Shown in pieces: positions 1 through 9,331 of a stretch of 64,000 bases of DNA (the first letter of the stretch is position 1; each line of letters begins with the position of its first letter). Source of the stretch: Morganella morganii. Lineage in GTDB: Bacteria; Pseudomonadota; Gammaproteobacteria; Enterobacterales; Enterobacteriaceae. The translations under genes and the position numbers were made by a program. The stretch lies in contig NZ_CP069157.1 of the NCBI RefSeq assembly GCF_019243775.1, forward strand, positions 1,426,001-1,490,000, given 5' to 3'. Below the pieces are notes generated by a model. The model saw nothing but the letters and a program-made list of their open reading frames with translations. It ran no database searches and was not told where the DNA came from.

Positions 1-206
1 ATAAAAATAATATCGGATTGTTCCGCCACCCGCTGAACCTGTGTCTCACCGTGAACACCGAATTCCTGCGCCACGCGGTCGGTACTGGCCGGGCTGTGGT
101 TATGTACAAAAACAGTATCAGGGGAAATAATTTTTCCTGAAATCAGGCCGTTAAGGATGGCTTTTCCCATATTTCCGCAACCAATAAATCCGACTTTTTT
201 ATTCAT
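1..206 (-). CDS. proC: pyrroline-5-carboxylate reductase family protein, 5' part only
   Basis: The gene runs off the left edge, so only the first 68 residues are visible. They begin MNKKVGFIGCGNMGKAI and form the first Rossmann beta-alpha-beta unit with the NAD(P)-binding pattern GxGxMG at residues 9-14, typical of ProC, which reduces 1-pyrroline-5-carboxylate to proline in the cytoplasm. The ATG at 206-204 follows an AGGAG ribosome-binding site with 5 bases between. The gene diverges from mlaA. Enterobacteria often carry ProC paralogues, so whether this is the housekeeping copy cannot be decided from the N-terminus. The family call is firm, the exact gene symbol less so. Confidence 0.7.
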   Translation of the reverse strand, partial: MNKKVGFIGCGNMGKAILNGLISGKIISPDTVFVHNHSPASTDRVAQEFGVHGETQVQRVAEQSDIIF

Positions 207-388
207 GATGGCTCCTGTATTGCTGACAAAGACTGACCTGAAGAGCAGGATACCACTCTGTGCTGCCGGGGTAACCCGGTAATTTCGGCATGATTTACAT
301 ACACAAATATACAAAATCCGGGTAATATTGACCTATTATAGATACGTGAAACTGTAAATTTTGCTCACGTTTTGGCATGGAGAAACAT

Positions 389-1147
389 ATGAAGTATCAG
401 GTAAGTGGCCTGACACTTGCTGCGGTGCTGCTGATTGGCGGGTGCGCAAGTTCGGATCAGACACCGGGAACGCGCAGTGATCCGCTCGAAGGATTTAACC
501 GCTCAATGTTCAATTTTAACTATAACGTGCTGGATCCTTATGTGCTCAGACCGGTGGCGGTTGCCTGGCGCGATTATGTGCCGACACCGGCACGAAACGG
601 CACCATCAACTTCCTCGGTAACCTCGAAGAACCGGCCAGTATGGTCAACAATTTTCTGCGCGGGGATTTTTACCAGGGATTTAAGCACTTTAACCGCTTC
701 TTTCTCAACACCGTCTTTGGCCTGGGCGGCCTGATTGATGTTGCTTCTATGGCGAACCCTGAACTGGCGAAAACGGAACCGGCCCGGTTTGGTAATACCC
801 TGGGTTACTATGGTATGGGTTATGGTCCGTATGTGGTTATTCCGGGTTATGGCGGCGCAACACCGCGTGTGGATGGCGGCGACTGGCTGGATACCACGTA
901 TCCGATGCTGAGTTATCTGACTATCTGGATGGGTGTCGGTAAATGGGCTATCGAAGGGATCGACAACCGTGCTCAGGCACTGGACGCGGAAGGTGTGCTG
1001 CATAACTCCAGCGACCCGTATCTGATGATGCGTGAAGCGTATTTCCAGCGTAATGATTTCCTGGCTTCCGGCGGGGCACTGAAAGTGCAGGAAAACCCGA
1101 ATGCGGCAGCGATTGCTGATGAACTGGATTCTATCGACAGCGAATAA
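389..1147 (+). CDS. mlaA: phospholipid-binding lipoprotein MlaA (VacJ)
   Basis: MlaA is the outer-membrane lipoprotein of the Mla system, which removes misplaced phospholipids from the outer leaflet and passes them through MlaC to the inner-membrane MlaFEDB transporter. The protein (252 aa) starts MKYQVSGLTLAAVLLIGGC, a lipoprotein signal peptide whose lipobox cysteine is residue 19. The body shows family features such as SDPLEGFNRSMFNFN and a run ending NTLGYYGMGYGPYVVIPGYG. An ATG at 377 is also in frame, but the ATG at 389 has GGAG at a normal distance and gives the proper signal peptide, so it is preferred. It ends just before a bidirectional terminator shared with fadL. Confidence 0.95.
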   Translation: MKYQVSGLTLAAVLLIGGCASSDQTPGTRSDPLEGFNRSMFNFNYNVLDPYVLRPVAVAWRDYVPTPARNGTINFLGNLEEPASMVNNFLRGDFYQGFKHFNRFFLNTVFGLGGLIDVASMANPELAKTEPARFGNTLGYYGMGYGPYVVIPGYGGATPRVDGGDWLDTTYPMLSYLTIWMGVGKWAIEGIDNRAQALDAEGVLHNSSDPYLMMREAYFQRNDFLASGGALKVQENPNAAAIADELDSIDSE

Positions 1148-1167
1148 TGTGCTGGTGGCAGACAAAT

Positions 1168-1203
1168 AAAAAAAGTTCTGGTCAGTGACCAGAACTTTTT
1201 TTA
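1168..1203. terminator. bidirectional rho-independent terminator between mlaA and fadL
   Basis: A perfect inverted repeat with arms AGTTCTGGTC and GACCAGAACT (1174-1196, loop AGT) is flanked by an A-run on the left and a T-run on the right. It can terminate both the rightward mlaA transcript and the leftward fadL transcript. Confidence 0.9.
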
Positions 1204-1221
1204 TGCATTCAGACCGGAAAA

Positions 1222-2562
1222 TCAGAAGCTGTAGTTAAAGTTAACACCGTATAACCAGGCTTTACCGGAGGAGCTGAATTCGTAGTTTGGCATTTGCAGG
1301 TTCGGGTTACCCAATTTGCCACCGATAGCTGCAAGCTGATCTTTACTCATCAGCGGCTCAGAGATATTAACTTTACGCCCGTGCATATAGGCGACACCAA
1401 CATCAACAGACGCATCTTTGTTGAAGGCGTAGGTTGAGCCCAGGCTGAACCAGATACGATCCTGGTCCGGAATAGAGATAGAGCGGTTGTTTGCCGGGAC
1501 CGGGCTGTCATCAAAGGCAATACCACCACGGAAGGTCCAGTTATCATCATGATAATAAGTGGTACCTAATGCTACGCGGTATGCATTTTTGAAACCTTCA
1601 TGCTTTTCAAACAGAACGCCGCCGTTACCTTTATCTGTCGCTTTCAGCTCCTGGAATGAATCCCAGCCGGTGTAAGCAAAGGTATAATGAACCGCCCATT
1701 TTGGTGCAACGCGGTGATAAGCGGAGAATTCCCAGATATCCGGTAAATTCAGATCCAGTTTACCTTTGGTGGAGCGGTCAAGAAGACCCGGAATGTTTTG
1801 GGTGAAATCACCGTCTTTAAATTTCACAGTGACTTTAGAGCGATATGTCAGACTGAAACGGTTATCTTTATCCAGCTCATATAACATCCCCGCATTCCAG
1901 CCGTAACCCCAGCCGTCACCTTTCAGTTTGGCGAGGTTAGAGTTTGCAGGAATTTTTGCTAATGCAGGATTTTTGGTCAGCCCGGCTGCAACCTGGCCCA
2001 GCTCACCGGTATGACGCGAAATTTCCGCATCAGCATAAACGGCATTCAGTCCCAGACCAAAGCTGAAGTTATCATTCAGACGATAAGCACCGGCCACGTT
2101 AAAGTTGGCCGTCACGAGATCGGTTTTGCCGCCGATAGCACCGGCAGAGTAATTATCTTTAAATTCTGTTGCCAGACCAAAGTTTGTGGTGGTTGATGCA
2201 CCGACTGACCATTTTTCATTAATCGGCATAATAAAATGCAGATTCGGGACAACCGCGCTTGGCGCGATATCTTTGGCATCAGTGCTGTTACCGGTCAGCG
2301 GGGATTTACCGCTGATATCCACTGACGGGTTGATCAGGATCGCACCGGCGGACATGGACGGGCGATCAAATAATGTCATTGCTGCCGGGTTGCGGCTGCC
2401 GACGCTGGCATCATCTGCCACGGCACCTTCCCCTGAAAACGCACGTCCGAGTGCAGACGTGGAATACTCATTTAATTGAAAACCCGCCGCAAAAGCCTGA
2501 GTTGCTGTTAATGAAACTGCCACTGCCAGTGCTGAACGAGTGAACAGGTTTTTCTGGTTCAT
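1222..2562 (-). CDS. fadL: long-chain fatty acid outer-membrane transporter FadL
   Basis: FadL is a 14-stranded outer-membrane beta-barrel that lets long-chain fatty acids cross to the periplasm, from where FadD activates them for beta-oxidation. The 446-aa length equals that of E. coli FadL. A signal peptide ends near residue 25 ([12 protein letters not shown]), and the mature N-terminus [20 protein letters not shown] is the family hatch signature. The C-terminal end [11 protein letters not shown] finishes in Phe, as is usual for barrel proteins recognised by BamA. The ATG at 2562 is chosen because a GAGGG ribosome-binding site lies 8 bases before it; a TTG six bases further upstream is less likely. 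A FadR operator lies about 85 bp upstream. Confidence 0.95.
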   Translation of the reverse strand: MNQKNLFTRSALAVAVSLTATQAFAAGFQLNEYSTSALGRAFSGEGAVADDASVGSRNPAAMTLFDRPSMSAGAILINPSVDISGKSPLTGNSTDAKDIAPSAVVPNLHFIMPINEKWSVGASTTTNFGLATEFKDNYSAGAIGGKTDLVTANFNVAGAYRLNDNFSFGLGLNAVYADAEISRHTGELGQVAAGLTKNPALAKIPANSNLAKLKGDGWGYGWNAGMLYELDKDNRFSLTYRSKVTVKFKDGDFTQNIPGLLDRSTKGKLDLNLPDIWEFSAYHRVAPKWAVHYTFAYTGWDSFQELKATDKGNGGVLFEKHEGFKNAYRVALGTTYYHDDNWTFRGGIAFDDSPVPANNRSISIPDQDRIWFSLGSTYAFNKDASVDVGVAYMHGRKVNISEPLMSKDQLAAIGGKLGNPNLQMPNYEFSSSGKAWLYGVNFNYSF

Positions 2563-2900
2563 GACCAAAACCCTCTTGTTTATTTTGTTTATGTACTACT
2601 TTGGTAGTTAGAAGTAGCGCTGGATTGTATGTTTGCTTGTTGATATGACAAATCAGACCAGTTGACAGAGTATAGAATCAGCACACTGGAATGTTATTTT
2701 TTTGTACGAAAATAAGCGGATTGAGATGTAAAAATGCGATTTGGATTACAAAAATTTAACAATAACGTGATTTTTGAGAGCAAAAAGTGGCTTTAGCCCG
2801 AGTAGATCAAACAATAGATTGAATTTTTATGGTTTACTTTGATAAATGGTATGATTCAGTACTAAGACTGCAGGCTATTTTTAACTAACGGGAGACTGAA
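2563..2900. other. divergent fadL/yfcZ intergenic region
   Basis: This 338-bp gap separates the divergent fadL and yfcZ genes and must hold both promoters. It is AT-rich. The only site that can be named with some confidence is the FadR operator at 2647-2663. A GGGAGA ribosome-binding site for the yfcZ ATG sits at the right end. No small gene is evident. Confidence 0.6.
2647..2663 (-). promoter_or_regulatory. FadR operator upstream of fadL
   Basis: On the minus strand the 17-mer AACTGGTCTGATTTGTC matches the FadR consensus (A-n-CTGGTC-n-GA-C/T-n-TGT-T) at nearly every position. FadR represses fadL until long-chain acyl-CoA is available. The distance of about 85 bp to the fadL start is compatible with promoter overlap. 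Site identity rests on the known consensus, not on binding data. Confidence 0.75.
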
Positions 2901-3198
2901 ATGGCTGACGAAAAAAAAACTGTGCAGCGCAGAAGAAACCGCAGCATGCTGCTGTGTGGATGTAGGCACTATTATTGATAACGAAAGCTGCACCTCTTCT
3001 TTCGAGCGCGTATTTGCATCTAAAGCAGACGCTGAGCAGATGATGGCAGCACTGACTGCCAAAGCAAATGCAGCAGCATCTGAACCATGCAAAATCCACA
3101 GCGAATATAAAGAAACGGCTGACGGCGTTCTGCTGAAAGCGGATTTCACTTTCAGCTGCCAGGCTGAAACACTGATCTTTGAACTGGGTCTGCGTTAA
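2901..3198 (+). pseudogene. yfcZ: YfcZ/YiiS family protein, reading frame broken at an A9 tract
   Basis: The frame ending at 3198 encodes CSAEETAACCCVDVGTI and onward to CQAETLIFELGLR, closely resembling E. coli YfcZ, a short conserved cysteine-rich protein of unknown function. The only good start, the ATG at 2901 with a GGGAGA ribosome-binding site at 2890-2895, is in another frame. Between them lies a run of nine A (2911-2919). Removing one A would join them as MADEKKLCSAEETAACCC, which aligns with the E. coli N-terminus. As written, the ATG frame stops after about 23 codons, and the conserved frame has no ATG upstream; the GTG at 2956 would lose the CCC motif. It may be a sequencing indel, a true frameshift, or a gene read through transcriptional slippage. 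Confidence 0.7.
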
Positions 3199-3227
3199 TT
3201 CATCAGAATAATACGCAAACTGAATTC

Positions 3228-3257
3228 AGGCCTCCGGTGAATGCGGGGCCTTTTTTA
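3228..3257 (+). terminator. rho-independent terminator after yfcZ
   Basis: A hairpin of AGGCC and CCG paired with CGG and GGCCT (one bulged T, loop about 7 bases) is followed directly by six T. It closes the yfcZ transcript. Confidence 0.8.
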
Positions 3258-3351
3258 TCGTTTTTTTTGTTATAAAAAGTTTATTTCCTGAGCCACCTCG
3301 CAGTTTTCAGTTATTCACATTGCGTGAATGCAACACGATGTTAACAATATC

Positions 3352-3368
3352 AGCAGGTCAGACCACCG
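3352..3368 (+). promoter_or_regulatory. probable FadR operator upstream of fadI
   Basis: The 17-mer AGCAGGTCAGACCACCG matches the reverse form of the FadR consensus at 12 of about 14 informative positions, including the core GGTCnGACCA. It sits 40 bp before the fadI start, where FadR binding would block initiation. It is weaker than the fadL site. Confidence 0.55.
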
Positions 3369-3407
3369 GCAGTTCGTGATAACCTCTCATCATGTAAGGA
3401 TGAACGA

Positions 3408-4700
3408 ATGAAGCAGGCACAGGCAGAACGTATTGCAGTTGTTGACGGATTACGGACACCGTTTGCACGGCAGTCCACGGTATACCGTGATATCCCGGCG
3501 GTTGAACTTGGCCGGGCGGTGGTGCAGGAACTCCTTTTTCGCCAGTCATTTCCGGCAGAACTGGTTGACCTTGTCGTTTTCGGCCAGGTGATCCAAATGC
3601 CTGCCGCGCCCAATATTGCCCGTGAAATTGTGCTCAGTACCGGGTTGCCGGTAACCACAGATGCGTATTCAGTAACCCGTGCCTGTGCCACCAGTTTTCA
3701 GGCCATCGCCAATGCGGCACAGGCGATACAGTGCGGACAGAATCAGATAGCCGTCGCAGGCGGGGCAGATTCCGCCTCTGTGCTCCCGATTGGTGTATCA
3801 CGCAAACTGGCCGGAGTATTGCTGGATCTCAGCAAAGCACGAAAATTGCCGCAGAAACTCCGGTTACTGGCCTCACTGCGGCCGCGCGACCTCCTGCCGG
3901 TTGCCCCGGCGGTGGCAGAATATTCCACCGGTCTACGCATGGGCGATACCGCCGAACAGATGGCAAAACGTTACCATATCAGCCGTCAGGCACAGGATGC
4001 GTTCGCCCATCAGTCACATCAGGCCGCCACGCAGGCGTGGACATCCGGTGTCCTGCGCGATGAGGTGATGACCGCCCGTTTTCCGCCGTTCAGTCAGGTT
4101 TGTGAAGAAGATAATACTTTACGGAAAAATTCCCTTCCCGGCAGCTATGCACAACTGAAACCGGCATTTGATAAACGTCACGGCACGGTGACCGCGGCAA
4201 ACAGCACACCACTGACAGACGGCGCGGCAGCCGTACTGATGATGACCGAAACCCGCGCCCGTGAACTCGGGCTGACGCCGCTGGGCTTTTTGCGCAGTTA
4301 TGCATTTACGGGTAACGCAGTGCAGGAAGATATGCTGCTGGGGCCGTCTTATGCCGCACCGCTGGCACTTGATCGCGCTGGTCTGACATTGTCTGACCTG
4401 ACACTGATTGATATGCATGAAGCTTTTGCAGCCCAGGTTCTGACTAATCTGCACTGTTTTGCCAGTGAGGACTTTGCCCGTGAAAAACTCAACCGGACAT
4501 CGGCAATTGGTGAGGTGGATCCGGCGCGGTTTAATGTGCTCGGCGGGTCAATTGCTTACGGGCATCCTTTTGCGGCTACCGGTGCCCGGATGGTGACACA
4601 GACACTGCGGGAGCTGCGGCGGCGGGGCGGCGGTTTTGCAATGACCACGGCCTGTGCGGCGGGCGGACTCGGCGTGGCGATGATCTGGGAAACAGAATAA
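3408..4700 (+). CDS. fadI: acetyl-CoA acyltransferase FadI (beta-subunit of the anaerobic beta-oxidation complex)
   Basis: FadI is the 3-ketoacyl-CoA thiolase that cleaves 3-ketoacyl-CoA to acetyl-CoA and a shortened acyl-CoA, working with FadJ. The 430-aa protein has the thiolase nucleophile Cys-93 in [10 protein letters not shown], the His of [10 protein letters not shown] (His-386) and the second catalytic Cys-416 in [10 protein letters not shown]. The start MRT-like segment [12 protein letters not shown] is that of the FadI branch rather than FadA. It is followed after 12 bases by fadJ, forming the fadIJ operon, the set that E. coli uses in anaerobic beta-oxidation. A FadR-like site lies upstream. 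Confidence 0.95.
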   Translation: MKQAQAERIAVVDGLRTPFARQSTVYRDIPAVELGRAVVQELLFRQSFPAELVDLVVFGQVIQMPAAPNIAREIVLSTGLPVTTDAYSVTRACATSFQAIANAAQAIQCGQNQIAVAGGADSASVLPIGVSRKLAGVLLDLSKARKLPQKLRLLASLRPRDLLPVAPAVAEYSTGLRMGDTAEQMAKRYHISRQAQDAFAHQSHQAATQAWTSGVLRDEVMTARFPPFSQVCEEDNTLRKNSLPGSYAQLKPAFDKRHGTVTAANSTPLTDGAAAVLMMTETRARELGLTPLGFLRSYAFTGNAVQEDMLLGPSYAAPLALDRAGLTLSDLTLIDMHEAFAAQVLTNLHCFASEDFAREKLNRTSAIGEVDPARFNVLGGSIAYGHPFAATGARMVTQTLRELRRRGGGFAMTTACAAGGLGVAMIWETE

Positions 4701-4715
4701 GACGGGAGACTGATG

Positions 4716-6866
4716 ATGACACAACATGATGAAACACCTTCTGCCTTCCGCCTGACCGTGCGTCCGGATCACACCGGGGTCATTACTGTCGATGTCCCCG
4801 GTGAAAAAGTGAATACCCTGAAGGCGGAGTTTGCCGCACAGTTTGAGGCGGTACTGCGTGATGCCCGGCAAATCCCGGGATTACGGGCAATGGTGATTAT
4901 CTCCGGTAAACCGGATACGTTTATCGCCGGTGCGGACATTCATATGATCGCCGGATGCACAGAGGCCGCACAGGCGCAGGCACTGTCTGAATCCGGACAG
5001 CGGTTATTTAATCTGATTGAAAACTATCCTCTGCCGGTCGTGGCGGCGATTCACGGCAGCTGTCTCGGCGGCGGACTTGAGCTGGCCATGGCTTGTCACA
5101 GCCGTGTTGTCACAGACAGTGATAAAACCCGGCTCGGGCTGCCGGAAGTTCAACTGGGGCTGTTACCCGGCTCCGGCGGTACACAACGTCTTCCTGGCCT
5201 GATCGGGCTGGTGGCCGCCCTGGATATGATGCTGACCGGGCGGCAGTTACGGGCAAAGCAGGCAGTCAAAATGCGGCTGGCCGATGATATTGTTCCGCCG
5301 GACATTTTACTGGAAACAGCGGTGGCTCGTGCTTTGTCGGTAAATCCGGCACGGCGGGCCCCGGTACCTTTCCGGCAGAGACTGGAAAAAATGAAGGGGC
5401 TGCGGGATATCATCTTTCGTATAACCCGCAGTCAGGTTCACCGCCGCAGTGGCGGACACTATCCGGCGGCTGAACAGATTATTGACGTGGTGCAGTGCGG
5501 CCTTGAAAAAGGCCGGGAGGCCGGGTTTAAAGCCGAAGCCGCGGCATTCGGTAAACTGGCGGTTACCCCGGTATCCGGTGCACTCCGTCATCTCTTTTTT
5601 GCCTCAACCGCACTGAAAAAAGAGTCTGCCGATGGGGTAAAACCCGCAGAACTGCATCATGTGGCGGTGCTGGGCGGCGGGCTGATGGGGGCGGGAATTG
5701 CCGCGATTACCCGTCAGCGCGCAGGGCTTCCGGTCAGAATCAAAGATGTTTCGCAGGAAGGGGCAAATAAAGCACTGGCTTTTTTCTGGCAGCATCTGAG
5801 CAAACAGGTTAAACGCAGACGGCTCTCCCCGCGTGAGCGGACACAACTGATGAGCGGCATGACCGGCACTACGGATTACCGGGGATTTCACCGCATTGAT
5901 TTTGTGGCGGAAGCGGTTTTCGAATCGCTGGCACTGAAACAACAGATGATTGCTGAGATCGAGGCAGTGACATCACCGGATACTATTTTTGCCTCGAACA
6001 CCTCGTCACTGCCTATCCGTGATATTGCCGCCAGGGCATCACGGCCTGAAAAGGTGATTGGTTTACATTATTTCAGCCCGGCCGAAAAAATGCCGCTGGC
6101 GGAGATTATCCCCCATGAAGGCACTGATGCGGTGACACTGGCAACCACGCTGCAACTGGCGCGCAGACAGGGAAAAACAGCGATTGTGGTTGGTGATAAA
6201 GCCGGGTTTTATGTTAACCGGATTCTGGCACCTTATATTACAGAAGCGTTACGTTGTCTGACGGAAGGTGAACCGCCGGAAAAAATTGATAAAGCGCTGA
6301 CTGATTTCGGTTTTCCGATCGGGCCGGTAGCACTGCTGGACGAAGTGGGCATTGATGTCGGTACAAAAATTATGCCGGTGCTGGAAGCCGCATTTGGTGA
6401 GCGGTTTGCACTGCCGCCGCAGCTGGATGCGCTTTTCCGTGACAACCGGCTGGGCAGGAAAAACAAACGCGGATTTTATGATTACACCCCGTTACCGTGG
6501 TGGAAACGCTGTGGCCGCAAGGCACCGCGTAAAGCGGATAAAGCGATTTATCCGTTGCTGGGTATCACCGTACAGGAGTGTCTGACATCACAGGAAATCA
6601 CAGAGCGCTGCCTGATGATGATGTTAAATGAGGCTGTAAGGACGCTGGATGAACAGGTTATCCGTTCACCGGCGGACGGGGATGCCGGCGCGGTGTTTGG
6701 TATTGGTTTTCCGCCATTCCTCGGCGGACCATTTTACTATATGGATAGTATGTCAGCCGTCGTTATGACAGAAAAACTGACGGCACTGGCGGCACGTTAC
6801 GGTGGTCGCTTCACACCGTGTGAGGCATTACAGCAGCGGGCTGCGGATAACCGCCGTTTTTACTGA
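4716..6866 (+). CDS. fadJ: fatty acid oxidation complex alpha-subunit FadJ
   Basis: FadJ is a two-domain enzyme: enoyl-CoA hydratase in the N-terminal half and 3-hydroxyacyl-CoA dehydrogenase in the C-terminal half. In the hydratase part IAGADI (about residues 70-75), the oxyanion loop HGSCLGGG (about 113-120) and LPEVQLGLLPG carry the expected active-site glutamates. The dehydrogenase part begins with the NAD-binding GGGLMGAG (about 320-327) and contains LHYFSPAEKMPL with the catalytic His. Length (716 aa) matches E. coli FadJ (714). Two ATG codons are adjacent at 4713 and 4716; GGGAG at 4704-4708 is better spaced for 4716. Confidence 0.95.
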   Translation: MTQHDETPSAFRLTVRPDHTGVITVDVPGEKVNTLKAEFAAQFEAVLRDARQIPGLRAMVIISGKPDTFIAGADIHMIAGCTEAAQAQALSESGQRLFNLIENYPLPVVAAIHGSCLGGGLELAMACHSRVVTDSDKTRLGLPEVQLGLLPGSGGTQRLPGLIGLVAALDMMLTGRQLRAKQAVKMRLADDIVPPDILLETAVARALSVNPARRAPVPFRQRLEKMKGLRDIIFRITRSQVHRRSGGHYPAAEQIIDVVQCGLEKGREAGFKAEAAAFGKLAVTPVSGALRHLFFASTALKKESADGVKPAELHHVAVLGGGLMGAGIAAITRQRAGLPVRIKDVSQEGANKALAFFWQHLSKQVKRRRLSPRERTQLMSGMTGTTDYRGFHRIDFVAEAVFESLALKQQMIAEIEAVTSPDTIFASNTSSLPIRDIAARASRPEKVIGLHYFSPAEKMPLAEIIPHEGTDAVTLATTLQLARRQGKTAIVVGDKAGFYVNRILAPYITEALRCLTEGEPPEKIDKALTDFGFPIGPVALLDEVGIDVGTKIMPVLEAAFGERFALPPQLDALFRDNRLGRKNKRGFYDYTPLPWWKRCGRKAPRKADKAIYPLLGITVQECLTSQEITERCLMMMLNEAVRTLDEQVIRSPADGDAGAVFGIGFPPFLGGPFYYMDSMSAVVMTEKLTALAARYGGRFTPCEALQQRAADNRRFY

Positions 6867-7111
6867 GGAAGTGCAGTGAAGTCACTGAGAACAAGGGGCG
6901 GTTGTTTCATTTTTCTGAACAGGTTCTGAACAAAATTCAGGTTTATCTCTGTGCTGAATCATTTTAATTATGATTAATTTGAGGCAGAATGCCTTTCACC
7001 TCCCCTGACGGGGACACAGAAATAACGATAATTTTAAACAGATCATTCTTTGATGTGATACGGCCCGGGGATTCAGACATGACCGTATCCGTCCTGTTCA
7101 GACGGTGACGT

Positions 7112-7582
7112 ATGCAAGTTCTTATTATGCGACATGGCGATGCTGCTTTGCAGGCCGCCAGTGATTCAGTCCGGCCCCTTACCGCAAAAGGGATAACAGA
7201 TTCCCGCTGCATGGCAAAATGGCTCGCCGGGCAGCACGTTCAGATTGATACCGTTCTGGTCAGCCCGTATCTGCGTGCAGAGCAGACACTGACCGAAATC
7301 CATGATGCGCTGAGTTTACCGGCTCAGGAAGAGGTGATGCCGGGACTGACGCCCTCCGGGAATGCGGATAGCACGGCGGATTATATCCGTTTTCTGGCGG
7401 AAGAGGGGCACAAAGGGGTGCTGGTGGTATCGCATCTGCCGCTGGTCGGCTATCTGGTGGCGGCATTGTGTCCGCAGGAAACGGCACCGATGTTTGCAAC
7501 ATCGTCTGTTGCCTGTATTGAACTGGATGATGACGGACGCGGCACACTGCTCTGGCACCGCGGTCCCGGACAGATTGACTGA
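7112..7582 (+). CDS. sixA: phosphohistidine phosphatase SixA
   Basis: SixA is a small histidine phosphatase that removes phosphate from phosphohistidine residues, in E. coli including the HPt domain of ArcB and PtsN-branch proteins. The 156-aa protein starts MQVLIMRHGDAAL, where Arg-7, His-8 and Gly-9 form the RHG signature and His-8 is the phospho-acceptor. The second catalytic His is in VVSHLPLVG. The ATG follows GGTGA. Its TGA (7580-7582) directly abuts the stop codon of smrB on the other strand, so the two genes converge with no gap. Confidence 0.93.
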   Translation: MQVLIMRHGDAALQAASDSVRPLTAKGITDSRCMAKWLAGQHVQIDTVLVSPYLRAEQTLTEIHDALSLPAQEEVMPGLTPSGNADSTADYIRFLAEEGHKGVLVVSHLPLVGYLVAALCPQETAPMFATSSVACIELDDDGRGTLLWHRGPGQID

Positions 7583-8128
7583 TTACTCGCGCCGGGCGGT
7601 TTCAGCAATCTCAATCAGCAGCAGTAATGCGGCGGTGCCGCCCCATTCCTTAGGGGCCTGGTGAAAGGCAATCACATCCGGGTGTTGTGCCAGCCATAAT
7701 GGTGTCTGTTGTTTCAGTACATGCTTGCCGTGCCCGTGCATAATACAGACACAATAGGTGTTTTCGCGGCGGGCTGCGGCTATCAGGGCACCAATTTCCT
7801 GCTTGGCCTGAAGCTGAGTCAGTCCGTGCAGATCCAAAAACAGCTCCGGCACATAATCCCCGCGACGCAATTTTTTCAGTTCATACGGGCTGGCATTTTC
7901 CCGCAGATAGCGCGCCGGACCGTCCATATCCAGGTTCGGGCGGTACTCATCTGAGAAATAAAAACTGGCATCAATCTGATCCTGCAACAGCCGTTCAGGC
8001 GCAATTTTGGTCACACTTGTCCGTGGTTTCGGGTGCACCACAATATCCTGTCTGATTTTACGTGTCCCGCTGATGGCCTCTTTAAACAGGTTCAGGTCAT
8101 CATCAGTCAGGGGCGTCTTCTTTTTCAT
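7583..8128 (-). CDS. smrB: ribosome rescue endonuclease SmrB
   Basis: SmrB cuts mRNA upstream of collided ribosomes so that tmRNA can rescue them. The 181-aa protein has the Smr domain in its C-terminal half, with the catalytic DLHG motif at residues 99-102 ([11 protein letters not shown]) and the second motif HGHGKH at 131-136. The N-terminal part (about residues 1-85) corresponds to the ribosome-binding extension known in E. coli SmrB (YfcN, 183 aa). It diverges from prmB, with a 194-bp shared promoter region, as in E. coli. Confidence 0.93.
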   Translation of the reverse strand: MKKKTPLTDDDLNLFKEAISGTRKIRQDIVVHPKPRTSVTKIAPERLLQDQIDASFYFSDEYRPNLDMDGPARYLRENASPYELKKLRRGDYVPELFLDLHGLTQLQAKQEIGALIAAARRENTYCVCIMHGHGKHVLKQQTPLWLAQHPDVIAFHQAPKEWGGTAALLLLIEIAETARRE

Positions 8129-8322
8129 AACATCTCATCACTCAGTATTTTCCATAGTGTAACTGATTTTTTTACGGATGTTGACGCTATACTGCCGGTC
8201 ACCGCTGACGGGAGCCACCGGAAAATTGCCGCGCATTTCACAAGATATGCTGATTTAGCAGCGACTTCATGGCAAACTACGCTATCAGATATCTTATTTT
8301 GTTTTACCCCGCCGGAGGCACT

Positions 8323-9252
8323 TTGGATAAAATTTACGTTGATGAAGCCGTCAGTGAGCTTCACACGCTGCAGGATATGCTGCGCTGGGCAATGAGCCGT
8401 TTTAATGCGGCCAATATTTACTATGGCCACGGCACAGATAATGCCTGGGATGAAGCCCTCCAGCTGGTACTGCCGACACTGTTTCTGCCTCTGGATTTAC
8501 CCGCTGAACTGTATCAGTCCCGGCTGACCTCCTCAGAGCGTCACCGCATTGTGGAGCGCGTACTGCGCCGGATCACCGAGCGCGTGCCGGTGCCGTACCT
8601 GACTAACCGTTCCTGGTTCTGCGGCCATGAATTTTATGTCGATGAGCGCGTGCTGATCCCGCGTTCACCGATTGGTGAGCTGATTAACAATCACTTTGCA
8701 GGATTGCTGGATGCTGAACCGGAAACGATTCTCGATCTCTGCACCGGCAGCGGCTGTATCGCGATTGCCTGCGCATATGAGTTCCCGGATGCAGAAGTGG
8801 ATGCGGCAGACATCTCAGCTGATGTGCTGGAAGTCACAGAAATGAACATTGAGAATCACGGCTTATCTCACCGTGTGGTGCCGATGCGTTCAGATCTGTT
8901 CAACGATCTGCCCGGGGTGAAATATGACCTGATTGTCACCAATCCGCCGTATGTGGATGCGGAAGACATGAGTGATCTGCCGGATGAATTCCGCGTAGAA
9001 CCAGAGCTGGCGCTGGCTGCGGGCAGTGACGGTCTGAAACTGGTACGCCGGATCCTCGCCAATGCCCCGGATTATATGTCAGAAGATGCGGTGCTGATTT
9101 GTGAAGTCGGTAACAGTCAGGTGCACCTGATGGCCGAATTCCCGGAAGTGCCGTTTATCTGGCTGTCGTTTGAAAACGGGGGTGACGGTGTCTTTATGTT
9201 AACTCGTGATCAATTAGCAGAACATCATGACGCTTTTAAACTTTTCAAATAA
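8323..9252 (+). CDS. prmB: ribosomal protein uL3 glutamine methyltransferase PrmB
   Basis: PrmB N5-methylates a glutamine of ribosomal protein uL3 using S-adenosylmethionine and helps ribosome assembly. The SAM-binding motif [12 protein letters not shown] is at residues 138-149 and the glutamine-binding NPPY at 207-210. The start is taken as the TTG at 8323: GGAGG sits at 8314-8318, and the resulting N-terminus ([10 protein letters not shown]) matches E. coli PrmB (MDKIFVDEAV). An in-frame ATG at 8269 would add 18 residues with no homology and no good ribosome-binding site. The use of TTG may keep expression low. Confidence 0.93.
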   Translation: MDKIYVDEAVSELHTLQDMLRWAMSRFNAANIYYGHGTDNAWDEALQLVLPTLFLPLDLPAELYQSRLTSSERHRIVERVLRRITERVPVPYLTNRSWFCGHEFYVDERVLIPRSPIGELINNHFAGLLDAEPETILDLCTGSGCIAIACAYEFPDAEVDAADISADVLEVTEMNIENHGLSHRVVPMRSDLFNDLPGVKYDLIVTNPPYVDAEDMSDLPDEFRVEPELALAAGSDGLKLVRRILANAPDYMSEDAVLICEVGNSQVHLMAEFPEVPFIWLSFENGGDGVFMLTRDQLAEHHDAFKLFK

Positions 9253-9331
9253 CCGTTCCTCCTGTAGGAATAGAAACATAAAAACAGGTTAAAACCATTC
9301 ACTTGCACACAATCAGAGACAGGAAAACACG

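Noticed and set aside
503..1165. Long minus-strand reading frame of 220 codons across mlaA
   Set aside because: It is antisense to a clear mlaA gene, is rich in His/Arg/Gln typical of shadow frames, and has no recognisable family or ribosome-binding site.
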